64,000 nucleotides of DNA from JBNNGK01 sp050268245 (GCF_050268245.1 NZ_JBNNGK010000015.1:30731-94730); one strand, 5' to 3'. Shown: positions 40,048 to 49,983, counted from the stretch's first letter. A program made the numbers and translations. Notes: generated by a model not told the origin, from the letters alone.

Positions 40048-41595
40048 TTATGCCCCTTCTTTACGTGGTGTCTTGCGGCGTGGGCGGCGCTGACGCGAAC
40101 GACGCGGTGCTGGATCTTCGCCCAAGGTGCTCAACATGGTTTTCTGCTGTGCCGGTGTGGCATCTTGGAACTCATCCCACCATTCGGCTAAACGCAGCAT
40201 TTCTGGATTGTTTTCAACTTGGGCGCGCAGCGCTAACAGATCGTAAGCCGCACGGAACTTAGGATGTTCCATCAATTTGTGGGCACGCTTGCCCTGACGG
40301 CGCGACAGACGCAGTTGCAGCTGCCAAATATCACGTACCAGTGTAGTAATTCGTTTCGGAATGGCCAGTGAGCGGCACTGCTCATCCAAGACATCATTCA
40401 TCGCCAATGCAAAGGCATCGTAATACGCTAAACCACTTTCCTGCGCCAATTTCTGTGCGTGTTCCAATAACGGATACCACAGCATCGCCGCAAACAAGAA
40501 GGCCGGATTGACGCGCATGTCATTCTGTAAACGGTGATCGGTATTTTTCAACACCTGAACCAGAATGCGCTCCATCGGCGTATTATGATTTGGCGTAAAG
40601 TTACGGGCAATCAGCGGGAATAACGGTTGGAATAACTGGTATTCACACAGTTTCAGATAGGTCGGGAAACCATAACCGGATTGCAGTAGTTTGAGCGATT
40701 CTTCAAACAGGCGCGCGGGCGGAATTTCATGCAACAGGGACGCCAGACGCGGGATAGGTTCGGCGGTTTCATCACTGATTGACATGTCCAGCTTGGCGGC
40801 GAAGCGCACCGCTCGCAGCATTCGCACGGGATCTTCGCGGTAACGGGTTTCTGGATCGCCAATCAGGCGAATCACGCCCTGCTGCAAATCGCGCATGCCC
40901 CCGACATAATCACGCAGGGTGAAATCCGCGACGCCGTAGTACAGGCTGTTAATGGTAAAGTCACGTCGCTGGGCATCTTCTTCGATCGAACCAAAGATAT
41001 TGTCACGCAGCAGCATGCCATTTTGGGCTTGTTGAGAGGAATTTTTGTCGTGTTCCGGTTTTTGTTCGTGGTGACCACGGAACGTCGCGACCTCAATGAT
41101 TTCTGGCCCGAACATCACGTGTGCCAAACGGAAACGACGGCCGACCAACCGACAATTACGGAACAGTTTACGTACCTGTTCCGGCGTGGCGTTGGTGGTA
41201 ATATCGAAATCTTTTGGCTTTCTGCCAAGCAATAAGTCACGTACGCCGCCGCCAACCAGATAAGCTTCGTAGCCGGATTTGTTCAGACGATAAAGCACCT
41301 TCAGCGCATTTTCGCTGATATCTTTACGCGAGATTGAATGCTGTTCGCGAGGGATGACGGTCATTGGGCGCGTTCCCTCTGCGGCAGACAATGGCGGACG
41401 TTTACGCGTCGCAGGGCGACGAGCGTGTTGATCTCTGCCGCTGTCGGCAGGGCGCCGTTGCGGCGCGACGGACGGTTTTACCGCCACGTTTTCTTCGCGA
41501 ACGGCGTTTTTATCGCTGGCCGGCGTTGCTTCGCGGGCTTGCTTGTCATCGCGGATTAGTACCTTACGGCAGAAATTGGCTACTCGGGTAAAAAT
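40048..41595 (-). CDS. pcnB: Poly(A) polymerase I, with a probable AUU start codon
   Basis: Adds poly(A) tails to RNA and so promotes decay; it also controls ColE1 copy number. The nucleotidyltransferase core is clear: LVGGGVRDLLLGRKPKDFDI, with the DFDITT metal-binding Asp pair, then RREDFTI-like QRRDFTINSLYY, GDPETRYREDPVRMLRAVRFAAKL, and a basic C-terminus (RRSRQRRPRRKTPRKEG). E. coli PcnB begins (M)FTRVANFCRKVL at a rare AUU codon. Here the same peptide starts at ATT (41595-41593), with GAGG just upstream and no ATG or GTG at that place. That gives 515 residues. Between residues 14 and 77 there is a variable basic linker longer than in E. coli. Confidence 0.93.
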   Translation of the reverse strand: MFTRVANFCRKVLIRDDKQAREATPASDKNAVREENVAVKPSVAPQRRPADSGRDQHARRPATRKRPPLSAAEGTRPMTVIPREQHSISRKDISENALKVLYRLNKSGYEAYLVGGGVRDLLLGRKPKDFDITTNATPEQVRKLFRNCRLVGRRFRLAHVMFGPEIIEVATFRGHHEQKPEHDKNSSQQAQNGMLLRDNIFGSIEEDAQRRDFTINSLYYGVADFTLRDYVGGMRDLQQGVIRLIGDPETRYREDPVRMLRAVRFAAKLDMSISDETAEPIPRLASLLHEIPPARLFEESLKLLQSGYGFPTYLKLCEYQLFQPLFPLIARNFTPNHNTPMERILVQVLKNTDHRLQNDMRVNPAFLFAAMLWYPLLEHAQKLAQESGLAYYDAFALAMNDVLDEQCRSLAIPKRITTLVRDIWQLQLRLSRRQGKRAHKLMEHPKFRAAYDLLALRAQVENNPEMLRLAEWWDEFQDATPAQQKTMLSTLGEDPAPRRSRQRRPRRKTPRKEGA

Positions 41596-41729
41596 GGTAC
41601 ACCTCGATAGTGACTGATAAAAATGGCGCTTCCCTTCATATACTAAGCGTAGCGGCGCGGGATGTTTTTGTGACACGGCTACGGCTTAAAATCTACTGGG
41701 TATTTAAAAAAATCGCGGCTAATCATAGC

Positions 41730-42641
41730 TCACCATGGCTCTTTTGAGAATGCCGATGTGTTTTCATCTAAGGCTATGGCCTGTTGACATGGCACACTCG
41801 TCAATTGCCAGTGGGCGATAGAGAAGCGTAATAATGACGCTAGATCAAGATCTTGCCAGCTTTCCGGCAGGGGTTGACGCAAAAACTTCAATGCGGCGAC
41901 CAGTATCGGGCGCGGATCGCTGTTCGGTAATGCCGGAGCATGATTTTGCTTGGAAAGCTTAAGGCCGTGCTCACTGAGCGCTAACGGCAGATGCACATAG
42001 CGGGGGATCGGCGCTTGCAACTGATGATACAACGCAATTTGCCGCACGGTGGGTTCGATTAAATCGGCACCGCGCACGATTTCGGTCACGCCTTGAAAAT
42101 GGTCATCGACCACTACCGCTAGGTTGTAGGCGAACAGACCGTCGCGACGGCGAATAATAAAGTCTTCCTGCGCTAATGCCGGATCGGCGTGTAATTCGCC
42201 CTGCAGACGGTCGTGGAAAGTGTAAACCGGTGTGTGTTGGCGCAGGCGAATGGCTGCGTTTTGCGAGCCAAGCTGTAAATCACGGCAATGGCCGTCGTAC
42301 AGGCCGCCAATGTGTTGGATACGGCTGCGGGGGCAGGTGCAGTAATAGCTGAGCCCTTGCTGCTGCAACCACTCTAGTGTTGCGCGGTACGCATCGTGAC
42401 GTTGGGATTGATACATGACCTGGCCGTCCCAGTGGAGACCATAGTGCTCTAGCGCAGCCAAGATACGATCGGCGGCACCGGCGACTTCGCGCGGGGTATC
42501 GATATCTTCAATGCGTACTCGCCACTGCCCACGTTGGGCTCGAGCCTGAAGAAAACTGCCGAGAGCTGCAATCAGTGAACCGAAGTGCAAATCTCCAGAG
42601 GGTGAGGGGGCAAACCGCCCCACATATTGACGTTCTTGCAT
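41730..42641 (-). CDS. gluQ: Glutamyl-Q tRNA(Asp) synthetase
   Basis: A glutamyl-tRNA synthetase paralogue without anticodon domain; it attaches glutamate to the queuosine base of tRNA(Asp). The 303 residues start RFAPSPSGDLHFGSLIAAL, with the HIGH-like motif, and contain RIEDIDTPRE, the zinc-binding YCTC...CRD region, and KLSKQNHAP as KMSK-like motif. It lies between dksA and pcnB on the same strand, the order found in E. coli. Confidence 0.96.
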   Translation of the reverse strand: MQERQYVGRFAPSPSGDLHFGSLIAALGSFLQARAQRGQWRVRIEDIDTPREVAGAADRILAALEHYGLHWDGQVMYQSQRHDAYRATLEWLQQQGLSYYCTCPRSRIQHIGGLYDGHCRDLQLGSQNAAIRLRQHTPVYTFHDRLQGELHADPALAQEDFIIRRRDGLFAYNLAVVVDDHFQGVTEIVRGADLIEPTVRQIALYHQLQAPIPRYVHLPLALSEHGLKLSKQNHAPALPNSDPRPILVAALKFLRQPLPESWQDLDLASLLRFSIAHWQLTSVPCQQAIALDENTSAFSKEPW

Positions 42642-42673
42642 AACCTGGGAAGTGAGGTTCCCTTAAGCTTAAG

Positions 42674-42697
42674 GCGGCGCGTAATGCTACGCGCCGC
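42674..42697 (-). terminator. Hairpin between dksA and gluQ
   Basis: GCGGCGCGTA-ATGC-TACGCGCCGC has a perfect 10-bp stem. It is followed on the minus strand by the palindrome CCTTAAGCTTAAGG rather than a T-run. It probably reduces but does not abolish read-through from dksA into gluQ. Confidence 0.55.
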
Positions 42698-42714
42698 TAG
42701 CGTTAACGAGTGTA

Positions 42715-43170
42715 TTAGCCGGCCATCTGCTTTTCGCGGATTTCTGCCAGTGTCTTACAGTCGATGCACAAATCAGCAGTCGGACGCGCTTCCAGGCGAC
42801 GAATGCCAATCTCCACGCCACAGGATTCACAGAAGCCGAAATCTTCGTCTTCCACTTTCTTCAGCGTTTTCTCGATCTTCTTAATCAGTTTGCGTTCACG
42901 GTCGCGGTTACGCAGTTCAAGGCTGAACTCTTCCTCTTGAGCGGCACGATCGACCGGATCAGGGAAGTTGGCAGCTTCGTCTTGCATATGCGATACAGTA
43001 CGATCCACTTCGTCCCTGAGCTGGTTGCGCCACGCTTCAAGAATGCGCTTAAAATGCGACAGCTGGGCGTCGTTCATATACTCTTCGCCCGGCTTCTCTT
43101 GATACGGCTCCACCCCAGCGATGGCGAGAATGCTCAAGGACGAGGTTTTACGGTTTTGCCCTTCTTGCAT
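42715..43170 (-). CDS. dksA: RNA polymerase-binding transcription factor DksA
   Basis: Binds the RNA polymerase secondary channel and, with ppGpp, mediates the stringent response. The 151 residues equal the E. coli length. The coiled coil has the tip acidic pair region DRAAQEEEFSLELRNRDRERKLIKKI; the zinc finger has FCESCGVEIG and LCIDCKT. The ATG at 43170 agrees with the homologue (MQEGQNRKTSSLSILAIAGV). It is first in the dksA-gluQ-pcnB-folK run. Confidence 0.98.
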   Translation of the reverse strand: MQEGQNRKTSSLSILAIAGVEPYQEKPGEEYMNDAQLSHFKRILEAWRNQLRDEVDRTVSHMQDEAANFPDPVDRAAQEEEFSLELRNRDRERKLIKKIEKTLKKVEDEDFGFCESCGVEIGIRRLEARPTADLCIDCKTLAEIREKQMAG

Positions 43171-43333
43171 GTTGCTTCTCCTACATACACACGCACTATC
43201 GAATCCCCAATGCGGGGGAAAAACAGGCCGCTATAAATAACAGATGGGAGGTAGGTTGGCAATTATTCCTGTCGCCTGCTTGACAATGCTGTGAAGGAAG
43301 GCGTAATTGGCGACACAATATCCGGTTGTTGAA

Positions 43334-44059
43334 TCATGTATTTCCAGAATAATTCATCGCTAAAAACGGCACTTTACGGTCAAGACATATACCAACAGGT
43401 GATAATTTAGCCCCATAACACACCACTTCCACGCCCCGCTGCTGAACCTGAGATAGCAGTGTCGCATAATGCGCATCAATGTGATGAGCCGGGGCAACAC
43501 GGTCGATGCCGCTGTGTAACACGGCAAAAAACAGCACTGCCCGCTGCCCGCTTTCAACCACGCTTTGCAGTTCACGCAGATGCTTCTGCCCTCTCAGCGT
43601 TACGGCATCAGGAAAGTAGCCCTGCTGTTGTTGCAATAATGTGACTGACTTAACCTCAATATAGCAGTTAGCCCGATTTTCCGCCTGTAATAACAAATCG
43701 ATACGGCTATTTTCACCGCCATACTTCACTTCACCGCTGATTTTGCTGTAACCCGTTAATTCTTCGATCAAATTGCTTTCGATCGCTTCACGTACCAAGG
43801 TGTTGGCACGTAGGGTGTTTACGCAGATCCAGTCACCCTGCTGGGTATGCGTTAGCTCCCAGCTATGGGCGTATTTACGTTTGGGATTGGTCGAGGTGGA
43901 GTACCACACGGTATCGCCCGGCGTGGCACAGCCGGTCATCGCGCCGGTGTTAGCGCAATGCAGAGTGAACACCTCACCTTGCGGCGTCACCACATCGGCC
44001 AGAAAACGCTTGTAACGTTTAATCAGCGTGGCAGATTGCAGTGGTGGAGTATATTGCAT
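43334..44059 (-). CDS. sfsA: SfsA family sugar fermentation stimulation protein
   Basis: Conserved DNA-binding protein with a PD-(D/E)XK-like nuclease fold; in E. coli it stimulates maltose metabolism. The 241-residue product includes RYKRFLADV near the start, CANTGAMTGC, SRIDLLL, the acidic CYIEVKSVTL, FFPDAVT-like YFPDAVTLRGQKHLREL and the C-terminal KLSPVGI. Position between dksA and thpR is the E. coli one. A biochemical role is not settled. Confidence 0.94.
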   Translation of the reverse strand: MQYTPPLQSATLIKRYKRFLADVVTPQGEVFTLHCANTGAMTGCATPGDTVWYSTSTNPKRKYAHSWELTHTQQGDWICVNTLRANTLVREAIESNLIEELTGYSKISGEVKYGGENSRIDLLLQAENRANCYIEVKSVTLLQQQQGYFPDAVTLRGQKHLRELQSVVESGQRAVLFFAVLHSGIDRVAPAHHIDAHYATLLSQVQQRGVEVVCYGAKLSPVGICLDRKVPFLAMNYSGNT

Positions 44060-44071
44060 TGAATTTCCTGA

Positions 44072-44599
44072 TTATTTTAGTGTCCATTGCGCCAATTGCT
44101 GATAACGTGTGCGGCCGTTTTCGTTTATCGATTGATATAAACTAAAGTGCTCGGCTTTCATTACCCAGCCCGGCGTTGAGGACGGCAGGGCGACCGGCCG
44201 GGTAGCGGCGCGCAGCAGCGTAATGTGTGGGTGAAAGGGCATGGGGCTTTGATAACAGCCGCTGCGTGCGGCCTGTGAACGTAGCATGTCGGCCAGTTGC
44301 AGCAGCCCACGCGGGGCACGTTTGCTACCCAGCCAGACCACGCCGGAGCGCGGCCAATGGCCGAGATCGTCAAGCGTTATGCTAAAACCCGTTTGGCTGA
44401 TGCGCCCGGCCAGGCGTGTTAGCGCGGCTTCTTTTTGTGCACTGACGTCGCCGAGAAAAGCCAGCGTCAGATGCAGGTTGGCCGCGGCGATCGGGCGGCC
44501 GTCTTCCGGTTGAAAAGCCCCGACTCGCCAGCGAATGATCGGTTGCTGGAGATCTTTAGGTAAAGTCAGAGCAAAAAACAGGTGGCGCGAATGGGACAT
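44072..44599 (-). CDS. thpR: RNA 2',3'-cyclic phosphodiesterase (LigT-like)
   Basis: 2H phosphoesterase family member that opens RNA 2',3'-cyclic phosphates. The 175-residue product carries the two HxTx motifs of the family: HLTLAFLG and HPHITLLR. The ATG at 44599 gives the same N-terminus as E. coli (MS...RLFFALTLP); a frame open 78 codons further upstream runs into the hrpB region and is rejected. It is divergent from hrpB. Confidence 0.94.
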   Translation of the reverse strand: MSHSRHLFFALTLPKDLQQPIIRWRVGAFQPEDGRPIAAANLHLTLAFLGDVSAQKEAALTRLAGRISQTGFSITLDDLGHWPRSGVVWLGSKRAPRGLLQLADMLRSQAARSGCYQSPMPFHPHITLLRAATRPVALPSSTPGWVMKAEHFSLYQSINENGRTRYQQLAQWTLK

Positions 44600-44672
44600 A
44601 AGGATCTCATTGATTGAAGACAACATACTGTACAATGCCCGGTTTTGAATGTTAACCATCATGGAGGGGGCT

Positions 44673-47114
44673 GTGTCTTTATCATTGCCCGTCAGCGCGA
44701 TTCTTGATGAGCTGCTTGCTGCGTTGCGAACGGCATCGCAGGTACTGCTGCATGCCCCAACCGGTGCAGGGAAGTCGACCTGGTTGCCGTTGCAGATTTT
44801 GGCACGGGCTAATTTACCGGGGCAAATCATCATGCTGGAACCGCGTCGGCTTGCTGCGAAAAACGTGGCTTACCGTCTGGCGCAGCAGCTTGGCGAAGAA
44901 CCGGGTCATACGGTCGGTTATCGGATGCGTGGTGAAACGCGCTGCGGGCCTAATACCCGGCTGATTGTAGTGACCGAGGGCATGTTGACCCGCATGGTGC
45001 AGCGCGATGCGGAATTGACCGGCGTCTCATTAGTGATCCTCGACGAATTTCATGAGCGTAGCCTACAGGCCGATCTGGCCTTGGCGCTGTTACTGGATGT
45101 ACAACAAGGGCTGCGTGACGATCTAAAAATCCTGATCATGTCGGCAACGCTGGATAATGCGCGATTGGAGCAGTTGCTACCGGATGCCCCCGTGGTGGTG
45201 TCGGAAGGTCGCAGTTTTCCGGTGGAGCGCCACTATCATCCGCTAGCCAGTCATCAACGGTTAGAGGACGGTGTGGCGGCGGCGGTTAAACGCCTGTTGG
45301 CCGAGCAACATGGGTCGATATTGTTATTTCTGCCCGGCGTGGCGGAGATTAATCGCGTACAAGAACGGTTGAACGGCGAAGTGGCTAACGATGTCGATCT
45401 TTGCCCGCTATACGGGGCGCTGCCGCTAACGCAGCAGCAGAGCGCGATCCAACCCGCTGCAGTCGGGCGGCGCAAAGTGGTGTTGGCAACCAATATCGCT
45501 GAAACCAGTTTGACCATCGAAGGTATTCGTTTGGTGATTGACTGCGGGTTAGAGCGCGCCACGCGTTACGATGTGCGCAATGGGTTAACCCGGTTGGTGA
45601 CGCAGCGCATCAGTCAGGCGTCGATGATTCAGCGGGCTGGCCGTGCCGGACGGTTGGAGCCGGGGATCTGCTGGCATCTGTTGGCGAAAGAGCAGGCTGA
45701 ACGCGCCGCTGAATATGCGGAGCCGGAGATATTGCACAGCGATCTCACCGCGTTTTGGTTGGAACTATTGCAGTGGGGCTGCGTGGATGCCGGGCAACTG
45801 ACTTGGCTGGATGCGCCGCCAGCCACGGCGTTGGCGGCGGCACAGCATTTGCTGCACTCGCTTGGTGCGACCGATGAAGGTGGCAAGTTAACGCCGATGG
45901 GGCGCCAAATGGCGGCTATCGGTTGCGATCCACGATTGGCTTTGCTGTTATGTGCCGGTGAGCAATGCAGCGCAGACGGTTTGGCAACGGCGGCGCTGTT
46001 GGCGGCGTTGCTGGAAGAGCCGCCGCGCGGCGGGCAGATAAATATCGATTATTGGTTGAGCCGCCCACAGCCGCACTGGCAACGGCGCGCGCGTCAGCTT
46101 GCTCAGCGTCTGCCGGGTAACGTCGGGCAGATCGATGTCAGCCTGGCACCGCGTTTGCTGGCTCAGGCATTTGCCGATCGCATTGCACAACGGCGTGGGC
46201 AAGATGGCCGCTATTTGCTGGCGAATGGGATGGGGGCGTCGATGGATCACGATGATGGCCTGTCGCGCACGCCGTGGCTGATTGTGCCGCATTTGTTGCA
46301 GGGGGCGAATAGCCCAGACGCACGGATTTTGCTGGCGCTGCCCATAGATATTGATGCGTTAGCGACACAGTTACCGTCTGTTGTACATCAACAAACGGCG
46401 GTGGAGTGGGATGAGGAAAAAGGCACCCTGCGTGCCTGGCGACGTCAGCAAATTGGCCGCCTGACATTGCGTGCTCAACCGTTGGCGAAACCGGCCGACG
46501 ATGAGTTGCAGCAGGCATTGATCGATTGGGTTCGTGCACAGGGATTGACGGTGCTGAATTGGGACACCGCCGCCGAGCAATTACGTCTTCGTCTACACTG
46601 CGCACAGCGTTGGCTGCCTGACGTGGAATGGCCGACGGTGGATGACGACGCGTTAGTGGCATCACTGGAACGCTGGTTGCTGCCCTCACTGAATGGCATT
46701 CGGGACTTACGCGGTCTGAGGCAGGTAAACATCGCCGAAGCATTGAGCCGATTACTGGACTGGCAACAAAAGCAGCGGCTGGATAATGCGCTGCCCACTC
46801 ATTACACTGTGCCGACAGGGAGCCGCTTACCTATTCGCTACCATGCTGATAACCCTCCGTTGTTGCCGGTGCGTTTGCAGGAGATGTTCGGTGAGCAACG
46901 CAGCCCGATGCTGGCTGAGGGGCGCATCGCCGTGGTATTGGAGTTACTTTCTCCGGCGCATCGCCCGTTACAAATTACTGGCGATTTGGCGGCGTTTTGG
47001 CAAGGGGCGTATCGCGACGTGCAAAAAGAGATGAAAGGGCGTTATCCGAAACATGTCTGGCCGGACGACCCGGCTAACGCGGTGCCAACGCGACGCACCA
47101 AAAAATATCAATAA
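44673..47114 (+). CDS. hrpB: ATP-dependent helicase HrpB
   Basis: DEAH-box (DExH) RNA-helicase-like protein. From GTG 44673 it has 813 residues. Motifs in order: Walker A HAPTGAGKSTWLPL, PRRLAAKNVAYRLA, DEFHERSLQADL (motif II), IMSATLDN (III), LATNIAETSLTIEGI, and QRAGRAGRLEPG (VI), followed by the helicase-associated domain and the HrpB C-terminal domain. The GTG start is preferred because GGAGGGGG stands just upstream and the E. coli product (MSSLPVAAV) begins at the same place; an in-frame ATG at 44649 would add eight residues. Its physiological role is not known. mrcB follows as in E. coli. Confidence 0.94.
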   Translation: MSLSLPVSAILDELLAALRTASQVLLHAPTGAGKSTWLPLQILARANLPGQIIMLEPRRLAAKNVAYRLAQQLGEEPGHTVGYRMRGETRCGPNTRLIVVTEGMLTRMVQRDAELTGVSLVILDEFHERSLQADLALALLLDVQQGLRDDLKILIMSATLDNARLEQLLPDAPVVVSEGRSFPVERHYHPLASHQRLEDGVAAAVKRLLAEQHGSILLFLPGVAEINRVQERLNGEVANDVDLCPLYGALPLTQQQSAIQPAAVGRRKVVLATNIAETSLTIEGIRLVIDCGLERATRYDVRNGLTRLVTQRISQASMIQRAGRAGRLEPGICWHLLAKEQAERAAEYAEPEILHSDLTAFWLELLQWGCVDAGQLTWLDAPPATALAAAQHLLHSLGATDEGGKLTPMGRQMAAIGCDPRLALLLCAGEQCSADGLATAALLAALLEEPPRGGQINIDYWLSRPQPHWQRRARQLAQRLPGNVGQIDVSLAPRLLAQAFADRIAQRRGQDGRYLLANGMGASMDHDDGLSRTPWLIVPHLLQGANSPDARILLALPIDIDALATQLPSVVHQQTAVEWDEEKGTLRAWRRQQIGRLTLRAQPLAKPADDELQQALIDWVRAQGLTVLNWDTAAEQLRLRLHCAQRWLPDVEWPTVDDDALVASLERWLLPSLNGIRDLRGLRQVNIAEALSRLLDWQQKQRLDNALPTHYTVPTGSRLPIRYHADNPPLLPVRLQEMFGEQRSPMLAEGRIAVVLELLSPAHRPLQITGDLAAFWQGAYRDVQKEMKGRYPKHVWPDDPANAVPTRRTKKYQ

Positions 47115-47235
47115 ACCCTATTAATGATTACGGGCATAGAATTCAGATGTTTCTTCTGTTCAGCCGCGAGGGACAGGAACAGATTAAGCGACTAACTTAT
47201 GGCCAAGGGGCCGTTTAGCGTGGAGAGCAACAGCA

Positions 47236-49728
47236 ATGGCTGAGGATGACCGCGAGCCGATTGGGCGCAAAGGTAAACAACCCAAGCGCAGCGCGCCACG
47301 CAAGCCGCTGCGCCGTCGCAGAGACGATAATGACGATTACTCAGAAGCTGAATTTCAGGGTGAATATGACGATGATGAAGATAATGGCGAGGAGGAATCT
47401 GTGCCGCGTAAGGTAAAATCTGCACCGCCTCGGAAAAAACGGCGCTGGCTTGGCTTGATATTTAAAGTCATTTTGGTCATCGCCGTTCTGTTGGCGGTGT
47501 ACGGCATCTATCTGGATTCACAAATCCGTAGCCGCATTGACGGCAAAGTCTGGCAACTGCCAGCGGCGGTTTATGGCCGTATGGTCAACCTTGAACCGGG
47601 CATGCCGTACAGTAAAAAAGAAATGGTTGCGCTACTGGAAGGGATGCAATATCGCCAGGTCACGCGCATGACACGCCCAGGGGAGTTCACCGTGCGTGCC
47701 AACAGCATTGAAATGCTGCGGCGCCCTTTTGACTTCCCCGACGGTAAAGAGGGGCAAATCCACGCTCGCCTTAATTTCCAAAACGATCGGCTGGCTAAAA
47801 TCGAGAACATGGAGAACCAGCGGAGTTTCGGTTTCTTCCGTTTGGATCCTCGCCTGATTACCATGCTGCAATCGCCTAACGGTGAGCAGCGTTTGTTTGT
47901 ACCGCGCAGTGGCTTCCCTGATCTGCTGGTGGATACGCTGATCGCCACCGAAGATCGTCATTTCTATGAGCATGATGGCATCAGTCCTTACTCCATCGGG
48001 CGTGCGCTGGTGGCTAACCTGACCGCTGGCCGCGCGGTGCAGGGGGGCAGTACCTTGACTCAGCAGTTGGTGAAGAACCTGTTTTTGACCAACGAACGTT
48101 CGCTGTGGCGTAAGGCCAATGAGGCTTACATGGCCTTGCTGATGGATTATCGTTACAGCAAAGACCGCATTCTGGAACTGTATTTAAACGAGGTGTACCT
48201 CGGCCAGAGCGGTAGCAATCAAATCCGTGGCTTCCCACTGGCCAGTTTGTACTACTTTGGCCGTCCGGTTGATGAATTGAGCCTCGATCAGCAAGCGTTG
48301 TTGGTCGGAATGGTGAAAGGCGCGTCGCTGTATAACCCGTGGCGTAACCCGAAATTAGCGCTCGAACGCCGCAACTTGGTGTTGAAGCTGCTGCAAAACC
48401 AAGGCGTTATCGATGCTGAGCTGTATGACATGCTTAGCGCCCGGCCATTGGGTGTGCAGCCAAAAGGTGGGGTGATCACGCCGCAACCGGCCTTTATGCA
48501 GCTGGTACGTCAAGAGTTGCAGAGCAAGCTAGGCGATAAAGTCAACGATCTGTCGGGGGTGAAGATCTTCACGACGTTGGATCCTGTCTCGCAGGATGCG
48601 GCGGAAAAAGCCGTGGAAGTCGGGGTTCCGGCGCTGCGTGCCGCGCGGAATGTGAAAGATCTGGAAGCGGCAATGGTGATCGTCGACCGCTTCAGCGGTG
48701 AGGTCCGTGCGATGGTCGGCGGGGCTGACCCGCAGTATGCTGGCTTTAACCGTGCGCTTCAGGCTCGTCGTCTGGTCGGTTCATTAGCTAAGCCGCCTAC
48801 TTATCTGACGGCGCTTTCTGAGCCGGATACGTATCGTCTGAATACCTGGCTGGAGGATGCCCCACTGTCGTTGAAACAGTCCAACGGTAGCGTGTGGCAA
48901 CCTAACAACTACGATCGTCGCTTCCGTGGCAAAGTGATGCTGGTGGATGCGTTGGCTAACTCGCTGAACGTACCGACGGTCAATCTGGGGATGGCGGTTG
49001 GCTTGGATCACATCAGCGCGACACTGCAACGTTTGGGGATCCCCAAAGCTGAAATCAATCCGGTGCCGTCGATGCTGCTGGGGGCGATTGGCCTGACGCC
49101 GGTAGAAGTGGCGCAGGAATACCAGACCATCGCCAGCGGGGGGAATCGTGCGCCATTGTCTGCCGTGCGTTCGGTCATTGCGGAAGATGGCAGCGTGCTT
49201 TACCAGAGCTTCCCACAGGCTGAGCGAGTGGTACCTGCGCAGGCCGCTTACCTGACGTTGTATGCGATGCAGCAAGGTGTCGAGCGGGGGACATCGCGTT
49301 CACTGTCGGCCAAGTTCTCAAAATATAACCTAGCGGCCAAAACCGGTACCACTAACGATCTGCGTGATAGCTGGTTTGCCGGCGTTGATGGCAAAGAGGT
49401 GGCGATTGCCTGGGTTGGTCGTGACAATAACGGCCCGGCTAAACTGACGGGTTCCAATGGTGCATTGACGCTGTACCGCCGCTATTTGGAAAACCAAACG
49501 CCATTGCCGTTGATGGTGCAACCGCCGGAAGGTATCAATTCAATGCGCATCGATGCCGATGGTAACTTTGTGTGTGACGGCGGTGGGGTGCGTACGCTGC
49601 CGGTGTGGACTGATAACCCGCAGGCGCTGTGCCAGGCCAGTCAGCCAGCAGTGCAGCAACAGCCGCAAAGTGAACAAAAGGATGCAGATGGCGTTGCCGG
49701 TTGGATTAAGGATATGTTCGGTCAGTAA
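47236..49728 (+). CDS. mrcB: Penicillin-binding protein 1B
   Basis: Bifunctional murein synthase of the inner membrane. The 830-residue product has a charged cytoplasmic N-terminus rich in Arg, Asp and Glu (1-68) and one membrane anchor (about 71-92). A UB2H-like regulatory region precedes the GT51 transglycosylase (ATEDRHFYEHDG, QGGSTLTQQLVKNLFL). The transpeptidase carries Ser516 in GSLAKP (SxxK), SLNVP (SxN) and AKTGTTND (KTG). It ends in a Gln-rich tail. mrcB has a proper terminator before fhuA, so fhuACDB is a separate unit. Confidence 0.97.
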   Translation: MAEDDREPIGRKGKQPKRSAPRKPLRRRRDDNDDYSEAEFQGEYDDDEDNGEEESVPRKVKSAPPRKKRRWLGLIFKVILVIAVLLAVYGIYLDSQIRSRIDGKVWQLPAAVYGRMVNLEPGMPYSKKEMVALLEGMQYRQVTRMTRPGEFTVRANSIEMLRRPFDFPDGKEGQIHARLNFQNDRLAKIENMENQRSFGFFRLDPRLITMLQSPNGEQRLFVPRSGFPDLLVDTLIATEDRHFYEHDGISPYSIGRALVANLTAGRAVQGGSTLTQQLVKNLFLTNERSLWRKANEAYMALLMDYRYSKDRILELYLNEVYLGQSGSNQIRGFPLASLYYFGRPVDELSLDQQALLVGMVKGASLYNPWRNPKLALERRNLVLKLLQNQGVIDAELYDMLSARPLGVQPKGGVITPQPAFMQLVRQELQSKLGDKVNDLSGVKIFTTLDPVSQDAAEKAVEVGVPALRAARNVKDLEAAMVIVDRFSGEVRAMVGGADPQYAGFNRALQARRLVGSLAKPPTYLTALSEPDTYRLNTWLEDAPLSLKQSNGSVWQPNNYDRRFRGKVMLVDALANSLNVPTVNLGMAVGLDHISATLQRLGIPKAEINPVPSMLLGAIGLTPVEVAQEYQTIASGGNRAPLSAVRSVIAEDGSVLYQSFPQAERVVPAQAAYLTLYAMQQGVERGTSRSLSAKFSKYNLAAKTGTTNDLRDSWFAGVDGKEVAIAWVGRDNNGPAKLTGSNGALTLYRRYLENQTPLPLMVQPPEGINSMRIDADGNFVCDGGGVRTLPVWTDNPQALCQASQPAVQQQPQSEQKDADGVAGWIKDMFGQ

Positions 49729-49781
49729 TCCGTCCGAAAGATGTAAAACAGAGTAACGTAATCGTGTCACTGTGTTATCTG

Positions 49782-49810
49782 GCCCGCAATGTTGTGTTGC
49801 GGGCTTTTTT
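49782..49810 (+). terminator. Rho-independent terminator of mrcB
   Basis: GCCCGCAA (49782-49789) pairs with TTGCGGGC (49797-49804) over a 7-nt loop, followed by six T. Confidence 0.92.
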
Positions 49811-49931
49811 GTTTTTTAGGTAAAGATATTTACAGCGCGTTAATGGTACTGAACGACCATTTTTACTGGCTTTCCCTTAGCCGAAATCCGCTTGCAGTTC
49901 AACTTATCTTCTGCATAAAATGCGACGCTTA

Positions 49932-49946
49932 TAATAACTATTATCG
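49932..49946. promoter_or_regulatory. Fur box upstream of fhuA
   Basis: TAATAAC-T-ATTATCG matches the 7-1-7 Fur consensus TGATAAT-N-ATTATCA at 11 of 14 positions. It ends 37 bp before the fhuA ATG in A/T-rich DNA, as expected for iron repression. Confidence 0.7.
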
Positions 49947-49983
49947 TTTATATTCGTTATTACTTCACATCAGAGAAATTAAC

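Noticed and set aside
49789..49983. Extended N-terminus for fhuA
   Set aside because: It starts inside the mrcB terminator and lacks a signal peptide; the ATG at 49984 gives a normal Sec signal.
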